From Bacteroidia bacterium (GTDB taxonomy: Bacteria; Bacteroidota; Bacteroidia; Bacteroidales; Azobacteroidaceae): a DNA stretch of 16,690 nucleotides. A model generated the notes under the pieces. It worked only from the letters and a program-made list of their open reading frames with translations. It was not told the origin of the DNA and did no database searches. A program made the position numbers and the translations under genes. Shown here piece by piece: positions 1-7,181 of the stretch (position 1 is the first letter of the stretch; every line of letters begins with the position of its first letter). Where the stretch lies: positions 1 to 16,690 of the forward strand of contig BNXY01000054.1 in NCBI GenBank assembly GCA_025999935.1, given 5' to 3'.

Positions 1-70
1 AAAAAGAAAGATAAATAGTAAGATTCAGAAGAATAATTCGGATGGAGGACTTTTAAATTAATGTGGAATA

Positions 71-1396
71 ATGAAGCTATTTTTTAAAGTTGTCATACTT
101 TTCATGATCATATTCAATTTCAGAATACCGGTTATTTATAATTCCGTATTTTTGGCTTTGGGAGTGTGCACTATTTACTATTGTTTTTTTCTAAAAGTTA
201 TTCCACTCAAATATTTTAACCTGCGTTATGTTGGTATTGTATTGATATCCACTCTATTTATTGTGCTTCTCTTTTTTGCTTATACTGTATTTCATGAGCA
301 ATATGATTACGTTTTTATAAAAAGAATGTTCATTGAGTTTTCGATGCTTTTTACCTTGATTTATGCATTCCCGCTATTTATTGAAGATCGAGAGTCGGAA
401 GCTTTTGAATTAGCATCGCTATATATTTGTTATGCTTTTGCCCTACAAGGACTTATTCATTTGACCGGATATTTTTATCCGCCCTTTGGTGAGTTCATGG
501 TATCCATAAAGCGCTATGAAATGCAAAGTATGTTAATGGACGATTCGCATACTGTAATTATAAATTTTAGAGGATATGCGTTAACCGGAAGTTTGTTTTT
601 TGAACTACCTGCTGCTTATGGGCTTGCTTTTCTTATGTTTATTCGGCTTCAATTGATTGAAAATCAGCAATATCTTACGGGATTTAAAGCTTATGCCGTA
701 TCACTTCTTATGTTCATTGGAATTATGCTCTCGGGCAGAACCGGTTTTGTAGGAGTTGCCGTAGGAATTTTGTTATATTTTATTTTTATTCCTGACCCTA
801 TTGTTATCTTTATGGATTTATTAAAAAAGGCGGCGCTTGTTATTCCGGTTATGTTGTTTGTCTATTTTGTCTTATTGACTCCGGCTCAACAGGAAGGACT
901 TCAAGAGAATGTTTTTCCTTTCGCATTTGAATCTTTTTATAATGTGTCCGAAGGCAAGGAATTTAGAACCGCATCCACTGACGCTACCTTGAGTTTCTAC
1001 TTTCCACTTGACGACAGAACGCTTGTCGTCGGAGCCGGCGCTGATGTATGGTCGGGAGGAACATCTTATCGACATACGGATGCCGGTTATATGCGAACGA
1101 TCATTTATGGCGGAATCCCCTTTTTGATAATTATGCTTATTTATCAATATCTTTATTTTGCTATACCCATTGCTTTAGCCATAGCTTATAACACAAAAAA
1201 AGAAAAAATCGCTTTTTGGTGTTTTCTATTGTCATTTGTATATATTTTAGTACTCCATATTAAAGATACCGCTTTAGGTACTTTACAAGGTATAGAAACG
1301 ATGTATTTGTTTTTAGGCGCTACTTTTATTATTCAAAGTTATCATAAGCAAAAACCGGTTCCGGAAACCGATACTGCAGATATTGGATTTTTTTAA
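71..1396 (+). CDS. Wzy / O-antigen ligase-like polytopic membrane protein
   Basis: The product has 441 residues and about ten to twelve hydrophobic segments spread over its length, so it sits in the inner membrane. A large hydrophilic, presumably periplasmic loop lies at about residues 271-346. Motifs typical of Wzy polymerases and O-antigen ligases are visible: SGRTG at 221-225 just after a membrane helix, and GAGADVWSGG at 321-330 followed by HTDAGYMR at 335-342, before the last helices. Proteins of this kind polymerise or transfer undecaprenyl-linked glycans during O-antigen, capsule or exopolysaccharide synthesis. The start at 71 gives a lysine followed directly by a hydrophobic segment. 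An ATG at 61 reads only eight codons. GGAGGA at 44-49 is too far from 71 to be a convincing ribosome site. No glycosyltransferase is visible in the window, so the substrate is unknown. The family call is fairly secure; polymerase versus ligase is undecided. Confidence 0.75.
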   Translation: MKLFFKVVILFMIIFNFRIPVIYNSVFLALGVCTIYYCFFLKVIPLKYFNLRYVGIVLISTLFIVLLFFAYTVFHEQYDYVFIKRMFIEFSMLFTLIYAFPLFIEDRESEAFELASLYICYAFALQGLIHLTGYFYPPFGEFMVSIKRYEMQSMLMDDSHTVIINFRGYALTGSLFFELPAAYGLAFLMFIRLQLIENQQYLTGFKAYAVSLLMFIGIMLSGRTGFVGVAVGILLYFIFIPDPIVIFMDLLKKAALVIPVMLFVYFVLLTPAQQEGLQENVFPFAFESFYNVSEGKEFRTASTDATLSFYFPLDDRTLVVGAGADVWSGGTSYRHTDAGYMRTIIYGGIPFLIIMLIYQYLYFAIPIALAIAYNTKKEKIAFWCFLLSFVYILVLHIKDTALGTLQGIETMYLFLGATFIIQSYHKQKPVPETDTADIGFF

Positions 1397-1515
1397 TCCC
1401 ATGAAAAATACATGTTTAGAAACGCCATAGAGGATGAAAATTCTCAAATTGGCACATTTTCAAATTATTTTCGCATGAAAAATATTTTCGCTACGCTCTT
1501 GTATGTTTAAAACAA
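1397..1515. other. Short non-coding stretch downstream of the Wzy-like gene
   Basis: No open reading frame or strong hairpin was found here. The sequence catgaaaaata occurs twice (1400-1410 and 1474-1484). Each copy is followed by a version of ATGTTTA(G)AAAC, at once in the first case and after about 17 extra bases in the second. This may be an old local duplication. There is no obvious terminator for the plus-strand gene. Confidence 0.3.
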
Positions 1516-1553
1516 TGCCGAATCCATCAATAAACGTTTTGATGAATTCGGCA
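1516..1553 (-). terminator. Hairpin terminator behind the GG-leader peptide gene
   Basis: Two perfect arm pairs form one stem: tgccgaat (1516-1523) with attcggca (1546-1553), and catcaa (1525-1530) with ttgatg (1539-1544). A single C/A mismatch separates them and the loop has eight bases. Read on the minus strand the hairpin is followed by TTGTTTT, and it begins 26 bases after the peptide stop codon. On the plus strand it is followed by GAAAAAA, so it suits minus-strand transcripts. I infer that it ends the peptide transcript. Confidence 0.7.
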
Positions 1554-1579
1554 GAAAAAAGGTTTGAGTCAAACGCGGT

Positions 1580-1729
1580 TTATGGTATATAAACGTAACG
1601 AGCGAGTTTTACGTCCCACATAAAGGTACCGCCGCCGCAAATACTTTGTAACTCTTTTTCTTCTAAACTCTTCAGTTCAGCTACTTTTTCACTGATTCTT
1701 TTTCTTGAATTAATTTTTTCTTTTTTCAT
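1580..1729 (-). CDS. Small double-glycine-leader peptide precursor (bacteriocin/RiPP-like)
   Basis: ATG at 1729 to TAA at 1580 encodes 49 residues. Residues 1-20 are very basic (MKKEKINSRK at the start). The segment LEEKELQSICGGG (22-34) fits the leader consensus recognised by C39-type peptidases: Leu at -12, Glu at -8, Leu at -7, Ile at -4 and Gly-Gly at -2/-1, counting from cleavage after Gly33. The predicted released peptide is GTFMWDVKLARYVYIP, 16 residues, aromatic and slightly basic. Bacteroidales carry many natural-product precursors with such leaders, which PCAT/ABC exporters usually trim and secrete; no such exporter or modifying enzyme is in this window. The gene is 109 bases beyond batE on the same strand and has its own terminator. 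A weak -7 box (TTCCTTTG, 1776-1769) may drive it. The match to the leader consensus is strong; the function (bacteriocin, signal or modified peptide) is unknown. Confidence 0.68.
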   Translation of the reverse strand: MKKEKINSRKRISEKVAELKSLEEKELQSICGGGTFMWDVKLARYVYIP

Positions 1730-1768
1730 TTTGTTAATTTTGGGGGATTAATAAATTAAATACAGATA

Positions 1769-1776
1769 CAAAGGAA
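1769..1776 (-). promoter_or_regulatory. Possible -7 element for the GG-leader peptide
   Basis: The minus-strand sequence TTCCTTTG differs at one base from the Bacteroidetes -7 consensus TAnnTTTG. It would place the transcript start about 30 bases before the peptide ATG. No clear TTTG was found at the -33 position, so read-through from batE is an equally open alternative. Confidence 0.25.
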
Positions 1777-1818
1777 AGACATTTTAAAATAATATTAGGT
1801 TAATGATTTGTTATCTTT

Positions 1819-1839
1819 ATGTTATTTTTTTCTTAACAT
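1819..1839 (-). terminator. Weak AT-rich hairpin at the end of batE
   Basis: ATGTTA (1819-1824) pairs perfectly with TAACAT (1834-1839) around a T-rich loop and overlaps the batE stop codon. The six-base AT stem is weak and may only attenuate transcription, leaving read-through into the small peptide gene possible. Confidence 0.2.
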
Positions 1840-2585
1840 TATATTACCTCGATTTCTTTACTTTTAATCCACCCTTTGTTTCCATCGGCGGTTTCAATCT
1901 CATTCCAATCGCCTAATTTGCTTTTCACTTCCACTTTGGTTCCTTCGTGAAGGATAAATAAATCGGTGCCGCTGTTATCCGGCGAACTTTTTAGGGTGGT
2001 AGTCTGTACGAAAATAATGGCTGAGTTGCGTAGCGCTAATTTTTTCTTTTGATTGTATGCAAAAATATTTCCAAGGATAACCAATACCAATAATCCGATA
2101 CCGACATAAAATCCTAATTTCTTGATAAAAATCCTGCGGGAAAAAAAGAAAAGAAACAAGCAGGTTATCAGCAAAATAAAACAAATGATGCCGAAATAAC
2201 TCCAGAAGTCGGTACTCAATAAATTTTGAACAGCCAAAAACCATTCCGTCAGGAAAAATTCGCCAACCGGTTCGATTTTATCGACGGTTTTCAACCGGGC
2301 GATTTCTAAGTTGAAACGGATGTCTTTGTTGCCCGGATCGAGTAGATGCGCCCGTTCGTAATTCAGAATACTCGGGCCGATTTTGTTTAATTTGTAATTG
2401 CAATTACCTATGTTGTAATATACAGCTGCAGATTCGCCTTTTTCTTTCAGGGCTTGTTCGTATAAATTTAACGCTTCCGTGAAATTATTTTGGGTATAAG
2501 CCTCATTGGCTTGTTGCAGAATATTTTGCGCCGAAAGGTCAATCGTTGTGAATAAAACCGCTATCAGGATAAAAAACTGTCTCAT
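1839..2585 (-). CDS. batE: BatE: TPR protein with C-terminal SH3 domain
   Basis: The product has 248 residues: a signal peptide (1-19, ending LSAQ) and TPR-type repeats (about 21-98, with YYNIGNCNYKL and the NYERAHLLDP pattern). Two membrane helices follow (about 129-149 and 157-177), then a bacterial SH3-like domain (about 188-248, ending in the DGNKGWIKSKEI pattern). This is the usual BatE architecture. It closes the operon, 11 bases after batD. In Bacteroides fragilis the bat genes affect tolerance of oxygen; the biochemical role of BatE is not settled, and TPR plus SH3 domains suggest protein or cell-wall binding in the periplasm. Its ATG is preceded by AAAAGGAGA, an unusually good Shine-Dalgarno sequence for this operon. 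Confidence 0.88.
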   Translation of the reverse strand: MRQFFILIAVLFTTIDLSAQNILQQANEAYTQNNFTEALNLYEQALKEKGESAAVYYNIGNCNYKLNKIGPSILNYERAHLLDPGNKDIRFNLEIARLKTVDKIEPVGEFFLTEWFLAVQNLLSTDFWSYFGIICFILLITCLFLFFFSRRIFIKKLGFYVGIGLLVLVILGNIFAYNQKKKLALRNSAIIFVQTTTLKSSPDNSGTDLFILHEGTKVEVKSKLGDWNEIETADGNKGWIKSKEIEVI

Positions 2586-2598
2586 AATCTCTCCTTTT
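2586..2598 (-). promoter_or_regulatory. Strong Shine-Dalgarno sequence before batE
   Basis: The minus strand reads AAAAGGAGAGATT directly before the batE ATG. Other Bat genes in this window have AT-rich leaders without such a purine core, so batE may be translated by a more classical initiation route or at a different level. Confidence 0.5.
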
Positions 2599-4438
2599 AT
2601 TTTTTAATTGTACTTTCCATTTTATCTATCGCTTGTACGGTCGAATTGTATAATTCGTCCATTTCTCCACTTCCCTGTGCGGGTGCAAACCGGGCAAATT
2701 CCGCCGTATCGAGGATATTCCGGAAATCGCCGATAAGGTTTTCACCCGCGCCGTATTGGGTAAGGTTGGCATCTACGTTGTCTTTGGTCAAAGCCGATAC
2801 GGGAATGTTCAACTTATCGCTCAGATAACCCCAAACAGCTTTCAGTATTTCGTCGTAGAAAGCCTCTTTTTTATTCTCTTTCAAATATTTAGCCGCCATT
2901 TTCAGTCGTTTGGAAGCTACTTTATTAGCCTTTTTGGTTCTGACCAAAGCGATGTTGGCATTTTCTGCGGCTTGTTTGCGGTAAATAATAAACAAAATGA
3001 TGAACAGCAGGGCAGGAATGATGTAGAACAAAGCGTAATTAATTGTTCCATAGAAGAATGTGCCTTTGTGAAAATGGTAACCTTCTGTTTTGATGAAGAG
3101 AATATCTTTTCCCAAGAAGCGAACATCTTGTTTGTTGCTGGAATTAATAATAGGCGCTGTACCACCGTTTCCGGATGCATCCTGTTCGACATGAAGCTGA
3201 AATTCCTCGGTAGTCAGGGTCTTGTAAGTTCCTGATTTCAAATCGAAGAAAGAAAATTCAGCCTTTGGAATGGTAAAATCTCCCGCGAATCGCGGAATTG
3301 CATTATATTCGATGGTCTTTGTTCCGTTTACGCCTCCTTGGCTAATTTTAGAGTTGGTGTTGATAACCGGATCAAGCACATCGAAGTCGTTTGGAAAGAC
3401 GATTTCGGGATTCGTGATTAATTTGATATTTCCATTTCCGGAGATAGTTGCTTTGACGGTAACCGCATCATTCGATTTCAGCTTGTTGGTACTGATGGAA
3501 GAAGTCATTTTATAGTCGCCCACAGCACCTGAAAAAGAAGCCGGTTTGCCGGGCGGAAGCGGTTTTACGTCAATTGTGACCGGCGAAGTTGTCAATGATT
3601 TTTTTACAGGAGTCATAATCGTAAGAAAATCATCGAATATACTTCTTTGTCTTTGTTGAGAACGAACCTGAGCAATTACATCAAATTTACCCGCACCAAT
3701 GGTAATTTTACCCGAATGTATTGGGTAGAGGATGGTTTGTTTTATTATCACTGTCTGGTAATTGCGACCGTTATAATTTTCCAAACTGGCTTGATTTCCC
3801 GACTGTTCTATCTCGTATGCGCTAAAACCTTCAAATTCGGGAAATTTTGGCTGATTTGCAAATTCGACATTAATCAAAGTATAAAGTTTGAATGTCACTA
3901 AAAGTCCTTCATTTTCGTAAACGGAATTTTTGGATACATGCATTCTTATGAATACGTCATCGGAAGAGGAAGTCCCGGAACCGGAAGAATTTGCCGACTG
4001 ACCGGAGTTTCCTTGCCCAGACGAAGCGGGCGGTGTCTGATCCGGAGGCAGTACCTTGATTGTCAATTCATTGGACTTGTATTCGCTGTTCCCGACTTTG
4101 ATGGTTGATGGAGGGATGGTAAAAGTTCCTTCTTTTTTTGCCAAAAAAACAAATTTAAAGGATTCCGTATGTCGGGATACCACTTTCCCGCTGCCATCCA
4201 TAAAGGCTGAAGTGCCCATCTCTTTTCCGGTGTCGAATAACACTTCGAAATCTTTTGATTCTTGAAATCTGAAGTCTTTGCCAGTTTCTCCATTAGTAGT
4301 CAATGTATAAGTTACACGGAACTGTTGGTTGACAACCACTGCTTTTTCCGAAGTAGCTTTAAATGTAATGTTTTGGGAGAAAACATTTGCACTTCCCCAA
4401 CAGAGTATTGTAAATAAGAAAAATAGCTTTCTCATCAT
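2597..4438 (-). CDS. batD: BatD: oxygen-tolerance membrane protein
   Basis: The product has 613 residues. A signal peptide (1-21, ending VFSQ) is followed by beta-rich immunoglobulin-like domains (about 22-132 and 160-420). A Gly/Ser-rich linker (about 137-160) separates them. One membrane helix lies at about 466-487, and a cytoplasmic helical tail of about 125 residues contains the EFARFAP motif (580-585). This matches the BatD family in size and layout. It is presumed to sit in the inner membrane with most of its mass in the periplasm, working with the vWA proteins BatA and BatB. The gene is 13 bases after batC and 11 bases before batE. Translation could start at the first or second of two adjacent ATGs (4438, 4435). 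The family call is secure; the molecular role is known only in general terms. Confidence 0.92.
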   Translation of the reverse strand: MMRKLFFLFTILCWGSANVFSQNITFKATSEKAVVVNQQFRVTYTLTTNGETGKDFRFQESKDFEVLFDTGKEMGTSAFMDGSGKVVSRHTESFKFVFLAKKEGTFTIPPSTIKVGNSEYKSNELTIKVLPPDQTPPASSGQGNSGQSANSSGSGTSSSDDVFIRMHVSKNSVYENEGLLVTFKLYTLINVEFANQPKFPEFEGFSAYEIEQSGNQASLENYNGRNYQTVIIKQTILYPIHSGKITIGAGKFDVIAQVRSQQRQRSIFDDFLTIMTPVKKSLTTSPVTIDVKPLPPGKPASFSGAVGDYKMTSSISTNKLKSNDAVTVKATISGNGNIKLITNPEIVFPNDFDVLDPVINTNSKISQGGVNGTKTIEYNAIPRFAGDFTIPKAEFSFFDLKSGTYKTLTTEEFQLHVEQDASGNGGTAPIINSSNKQDVRFLGKDILFIKTEGYHFHKGTFFYGTINYALFYIIPALLFIILFIIYRKQAAENANIALVRTKKANKVASKRLKMAAKYLKENKKEAFYDEILKAVWGYLSDKLNIPVSALTKDNVDANLTQYGAGENLIGDFRNILDTAEFARFAPAQGSGEMDELYNSTVQAIDKMESTIKK

Positions 4439-4451
4439 GATTTTATTTTAA

Positions 4452-5159
4452 TTACCAGTTTTTTTCCGTTTTCCGTTGTTTTTGTTGTTGTTTTTGTTGC
4501 TCCTTCACTTTTTCCTGTGTAGCGCGTTCATTTTGCATCATCGCATTTAAGATTTGTTCGGCATTTTGTTTCTGCATCTCATTGGGATTCTGCTGTTGCT
4601 CCTTCTGATCTTGATTTTGCTGATCCTGTTGCTGTTGGTCTTGTTGCTGATCTTTCTGATCTTGTTGCTGATCCTGATTTTGCTGATCTTCCAACAATTT
4701 TTGCGCCAATGCTAAATTGTAACGGGTTTCGTCATCATGCGGATTGTTCCGAAGCGAATGTTTGTAGGCTTCAATGCTTTTCTGCAAAGCTTGTTGCAAC
4801 TCTTGCGGGTTACTTTCCGCTTCTTTGGCGGTAGCTGCAGACAAGGCGACATTTCCGGCATTGTGCCAAGTCTTTGACAGTTTCTCTTTATCGATTTCAC
4901 CTTGAATGGTAGCCTGATATTGCTCCATTGCTTCCGGTAATTTTTGCTGCTTGTACAGCGAATTTCCCAGATTGTAGGCGGCATCCGTCGAACGGGCATT
5001 GGCCTCCAACGCTTTCCGGTACTTGATTTCCGCTTCTGTATATTTTTCTAATTTATAATCTTTATTTCCTTTCCGCAATTCTGCTCGCACTTGCTTTTGT
5101 GAAAAAGCGAGGGAGGAAAAGGCAAAAAGACATGACAAAGTTACTAAGAAATACTTCAT
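4452..5159 (-). CDS. batC: BatC: TPR protein with Gln-rich tail
   Basis: The product has 235 residues: a signal peptide (1-20, ending LAFS) and TPR repeats (about 22-155, with AYNLGNSLYK at 61-70 and TRYNLALAQKLL at 145-156). A low-complexity Gln/Asp stretch follows (about 158-190). The C-terminal segment has QNAEQILNAMMQNERATQEKV and the EKNW end. That C-terminal pattern and the TPR start are characteristic of BatC. It is probably periplasmic or membrane-associated and may scaffold the Bat complex, as TPRs bind partner proteins. It lies 10 bases after batB and 13 before batD. The Gln-rich tract varies freely in length in such proteins and need not have a specific role. Confidence 0.9.
   Translation of the reverse strand: MKYFLVTLSCLFAFSSLAFSQKQVRAELRKGNKDYKLEKYTEAEIKYRKALEANARSTDAAYNLGNSLYKQQKLPEAMEQYQATIQGEIDKEKLSKTWHNAGNVALSAATAKEAESNPQELQQALQKSIEAYKHSLRNNPHDDETRYNLALAQKLLEDQQNQDQQQDQKDQQQDQQQQDQQNQDQKEQQQNPNEMQKQNAEQILNAMMQNERATQEKVKEQQKQQQKQRKTEKNW
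4590..4688 (-). repeat. Gln/Asp low-complexity coding repeat in batC
   Basis: About 33 codons encode almost only Gln, Asp, Lys, Glu and Asn in short QQDQ-type units. Near-repeated CAGCAAGAT-like blocks make this a candidate for strand-slippage length variation. Changes in units of three bases would keep batC in frame. Confidence 0.6.
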
Positions 5160-5169
5160 AAAACAATTT

Positions 5170-6186
5170 TTAAAATAACTTGATTTTTCTATATATCCGG
5201 TTTTTCCTGTCTAAAATAAAAAATTCCAGTACAAGAAGGAACAACAATATCCATGCCAAAATTTGGTATTTTTCATCGTAAGAAGAATAAACTTTGCTTT
5301 CCACTTCCGATTTACTCAATTTATCCAATTCTTTTTGCAAAGCTTTCAGGGCATTATTGGTGTTGTCGGTGCGTGCATACATTCCGTTTCCGGCTGCTGC
5401 AATATCCTGACACATTTGTTCGTTCAACTTGGTAATAACCATATTGCCCTCGTTATCCCGTTGAAAACCATTGGTTCCGGGAATGGGAATCGGGGCGCCC
5501 TGAATAGAACCTACCCCCAGTACATTGACCGTGATGTTCTTTTCCGCCGCCGCTTTTGTTGCGCCCAAAGCATCGTCTTCGTGATTTTCGCCGTCGGTTA
5601 TCAGGACAATGGATTTTTCCGTTTGTTCATTGGGCGAAAAAGAACGGAGCGCCAGATTGACAGCTGCGCCAATGGCCGTACCTTGTGTCGGAACCATCGA
5701 CGGATTAAGGGATGATAAAAACATTTTTGCCGAAACGTAGTCCGAAGTAATGGGCAGTTGGATAAAAGCATCTCCGGCAAAAACAATCAGACCGATTTTA
5801 TCGTTGTGTAAATCGTCGATTAAGCGGGATAAAATTTGCTTGGACTTATCCAAACGGCTGGGATTAATGTCGGTTGACAACATGGAGTTGGATACGTCGA
5901 GGCAAATCATCACTTCGATTCCTTGCTTTTTAACGGATTCTAATTTGGAACCGAATTGCGGCCCGGCAATAATCAGTATAAACAAAGCCGTACAAGCAAA
6001 GAGCAACCAGAATTTCAAATGTTGCTTTTTGAGCGCTACATCCGGCATTAGCCCACGGATGATTTTCATATCGCCAAACCGTTTCAAATCCCTCTTTTTT
6101 ACATACATTGAGTATAAAAAGAGCAACAACAGAACGGGCAATATAATCAACAAATACAAATAATTCGGATGTTCAAATCTAAACAT
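5170..6186 (-). CDS. batB: BatB: vWA-domain membrane protein
   Basis: The product has 338 residues. Membrane helices lie at about 9-27 and 57-77, with a third near the C-terminus (about 309-325). Between them lies a von Willebrand factor A domain. Its metal-site residues are visible: D97-V-S99-N-S101, T170 in GTAIG, and D198 in ITDGEN. The vWA domain lies between the second and third helices, and such domains bind partners through a Mg2+-dependent site. The product is a close relative of BatA, which precedes it by 7 bases. All expected metal ligands are intact, so the protein should be functional. In the Bat system BatA and BatB are thought to form a membrane complex that MoxR may remodel; that last point rests on the general MoxR-vWA pairing. 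Confidence 0.93.
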   Translation of the reverse strand: MFRFEHPNYLYLLIILPVLLLLFLYSMYVKKRDLKRFGDMKIIRGLMPDVALKKQHLKFWLLFACTALFILIIAGPQFGSKLESVKKQGIEVMICLDVSNSMLSTDINPSRLDKSKQILSRLIDDLHNDKIGLIVFAGDAFIQLPITSDYVSAKMFLSSLNPSMVPTQGTAIGAAVNLALRSFSPNEQTEKSIVLITDGENHEDDALGATKAAAEKNITVNVLGVGSIQGAPIPIPGTNGFQRDNEGNMVITKLNEQMCQDIAAAGNGMYARTDNTNNALKALQKELDKLSKSEVESKVYSSYDEKYQILAWILLFLLVLEFFILDRKNRIYRKIKLF

Positions 6187-6193
6187 AATTATT

Positions 6194-7165
6194 TTATGGT
6201 ATATTTTTTAATATCGTATATCTTAACAGCAGTTCCAACAGAAAGCAAAACAAGCCTATCATGGCGAAAAATGCGTATTCTTCCTGTTTTTTACTGTATT
6301 CCTGCACACTCATTTTCGTTTTCTCCATTTGGTCGATTTCTGCGTAGATTTCTTTCAAAGCTGTGGTATTCGTAGCTCTGAAATACAATCCGCCGGTAAT
6401 TTGCGCTATTTGGGTCAAGGTGTTTTCGTCGATTTCGACCGGCACCATCTCTGTGCCTCTTAGCCCCGGATAGGGCGCTTGTCCGATGGTTCCGACTGCA
6501 ACGGTATAAACCCGGATTCCGAACGTTTTAGCAATTTCCGCCGCAGTGACCGGAGCGATTTCGCCCTTGTTATTGGTACCGTCCGTCAGCAATATGATTA
6601 CTTTCGACTTGGCTTTGCTGTCCTTTAGGCGGCTGACTGCGGTAGCCAATCCGTGTCCGATAGCGGTCTTATCTTCAATCATTCCGCAATGAACGTCTTT
6701 CAGGAGATTCAATAAAACCGCATGGTCGGTTGTCAGCGGACATTGCGTAAAACTTTCTCCTGCAAAAACCACCAAACCGATGTTATCGGTCGGGCGACCG
6801 TTGATGAAAGATGCCGCCACGTCTTTAGCCGCTTGTATCCGGTCGGGTTTCAAGTCCATCGCCAACATGGAGGATGAAATATCCAGACTCAGCATGATGT
6901 CGATTCCTTCGGTGGTCGAAGTATTCCAACTGTTGGTCGTTTGCGGACGCGCCAAAGCGATTACTAAAAAAGTAAAAGCCAACACCCGCAATACAAACGG
7001 AAAATGCCTCAAATATATTCTATAAGTATTAGGCGCTTTTTCAAATCCTTCGGAAGATGATAACTGAATACTGGCTTGCGATTTACGCAATTTCCAAATG
7101 TACCATCCTATCATCGGGATAAGGAAAAGCAACAATAAAAAATAAATCGGATTTTCAAAAACCAT
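6194..7165 (-). CDS. batA: BatA: vWA-domain membrane protein
   Basis: The product has 323 residues. Membrane helices lie at about 5-24 and 57-73, with a third near the end (about 298-315), and a vWA domain fills the middle. The metal-site set is complete: D95-I-S97-S-S99, T167 in KTAIG, and D195 in LTDGTN. LRKSQAS after the first helix and ALARPQ at the end of the second are family features. The order batA-batB and the equal architecture mark an ancient duplication. The gene follows the 330-residue BatD-like gene by 16 bases. It is expected to act with BatB at the inner membrane in tolerance of oxygen or other envelope stress, as described for the B. fragilis bat locus. Confidence 0.93.
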   Translation of the reverse strand: MVFENPIYFLLLLFLIPMIGWYIWKLRKSQASIQLSSSEGFEKAPNTYRIYLRHFPFVLRVLAFTFLVIALARPQTTNSWNTSTTEGIDIMLSLDISSSMLAMDLKPDRIQAAKDVAASFINGRPTDNIGLVVFAGESFTQCPLTTDHAVLLNLLKDVHCGMIEDKTAIGHGLATAVSRLKDSKAKSKVIILLTDGTNNKGEIAPVTAAEIAKTFGIRVYTVAVGTIGQAPYPGLRGTEMVPVEIDENTLTQIAQITGGLYFRATNTTALKEIYAEIDQMEKTKMSVQEYSKKQEEYAFFAMIGLFCFLLELLLRYTILKNIP

Positions 7166-7181
7166 ATTTTAATATTTTCAA

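Noticed and set aside
1..61. Possible tail of an upstream gene: frames ending at 18 (KKKDK, stop) or at 61 (ending GGLLN, stop).
   Set aside because: Both frames are too short to recognise and cannot be told apart without the sequence to the left.
61..87. ATG at 61 opening a nine-codon frame (MWNNEAIF, stop) overlapping the Wzy-like start.
   Set aside because: It is very short with no conserved pattern; at most a leader peptide, with no supporting signal.
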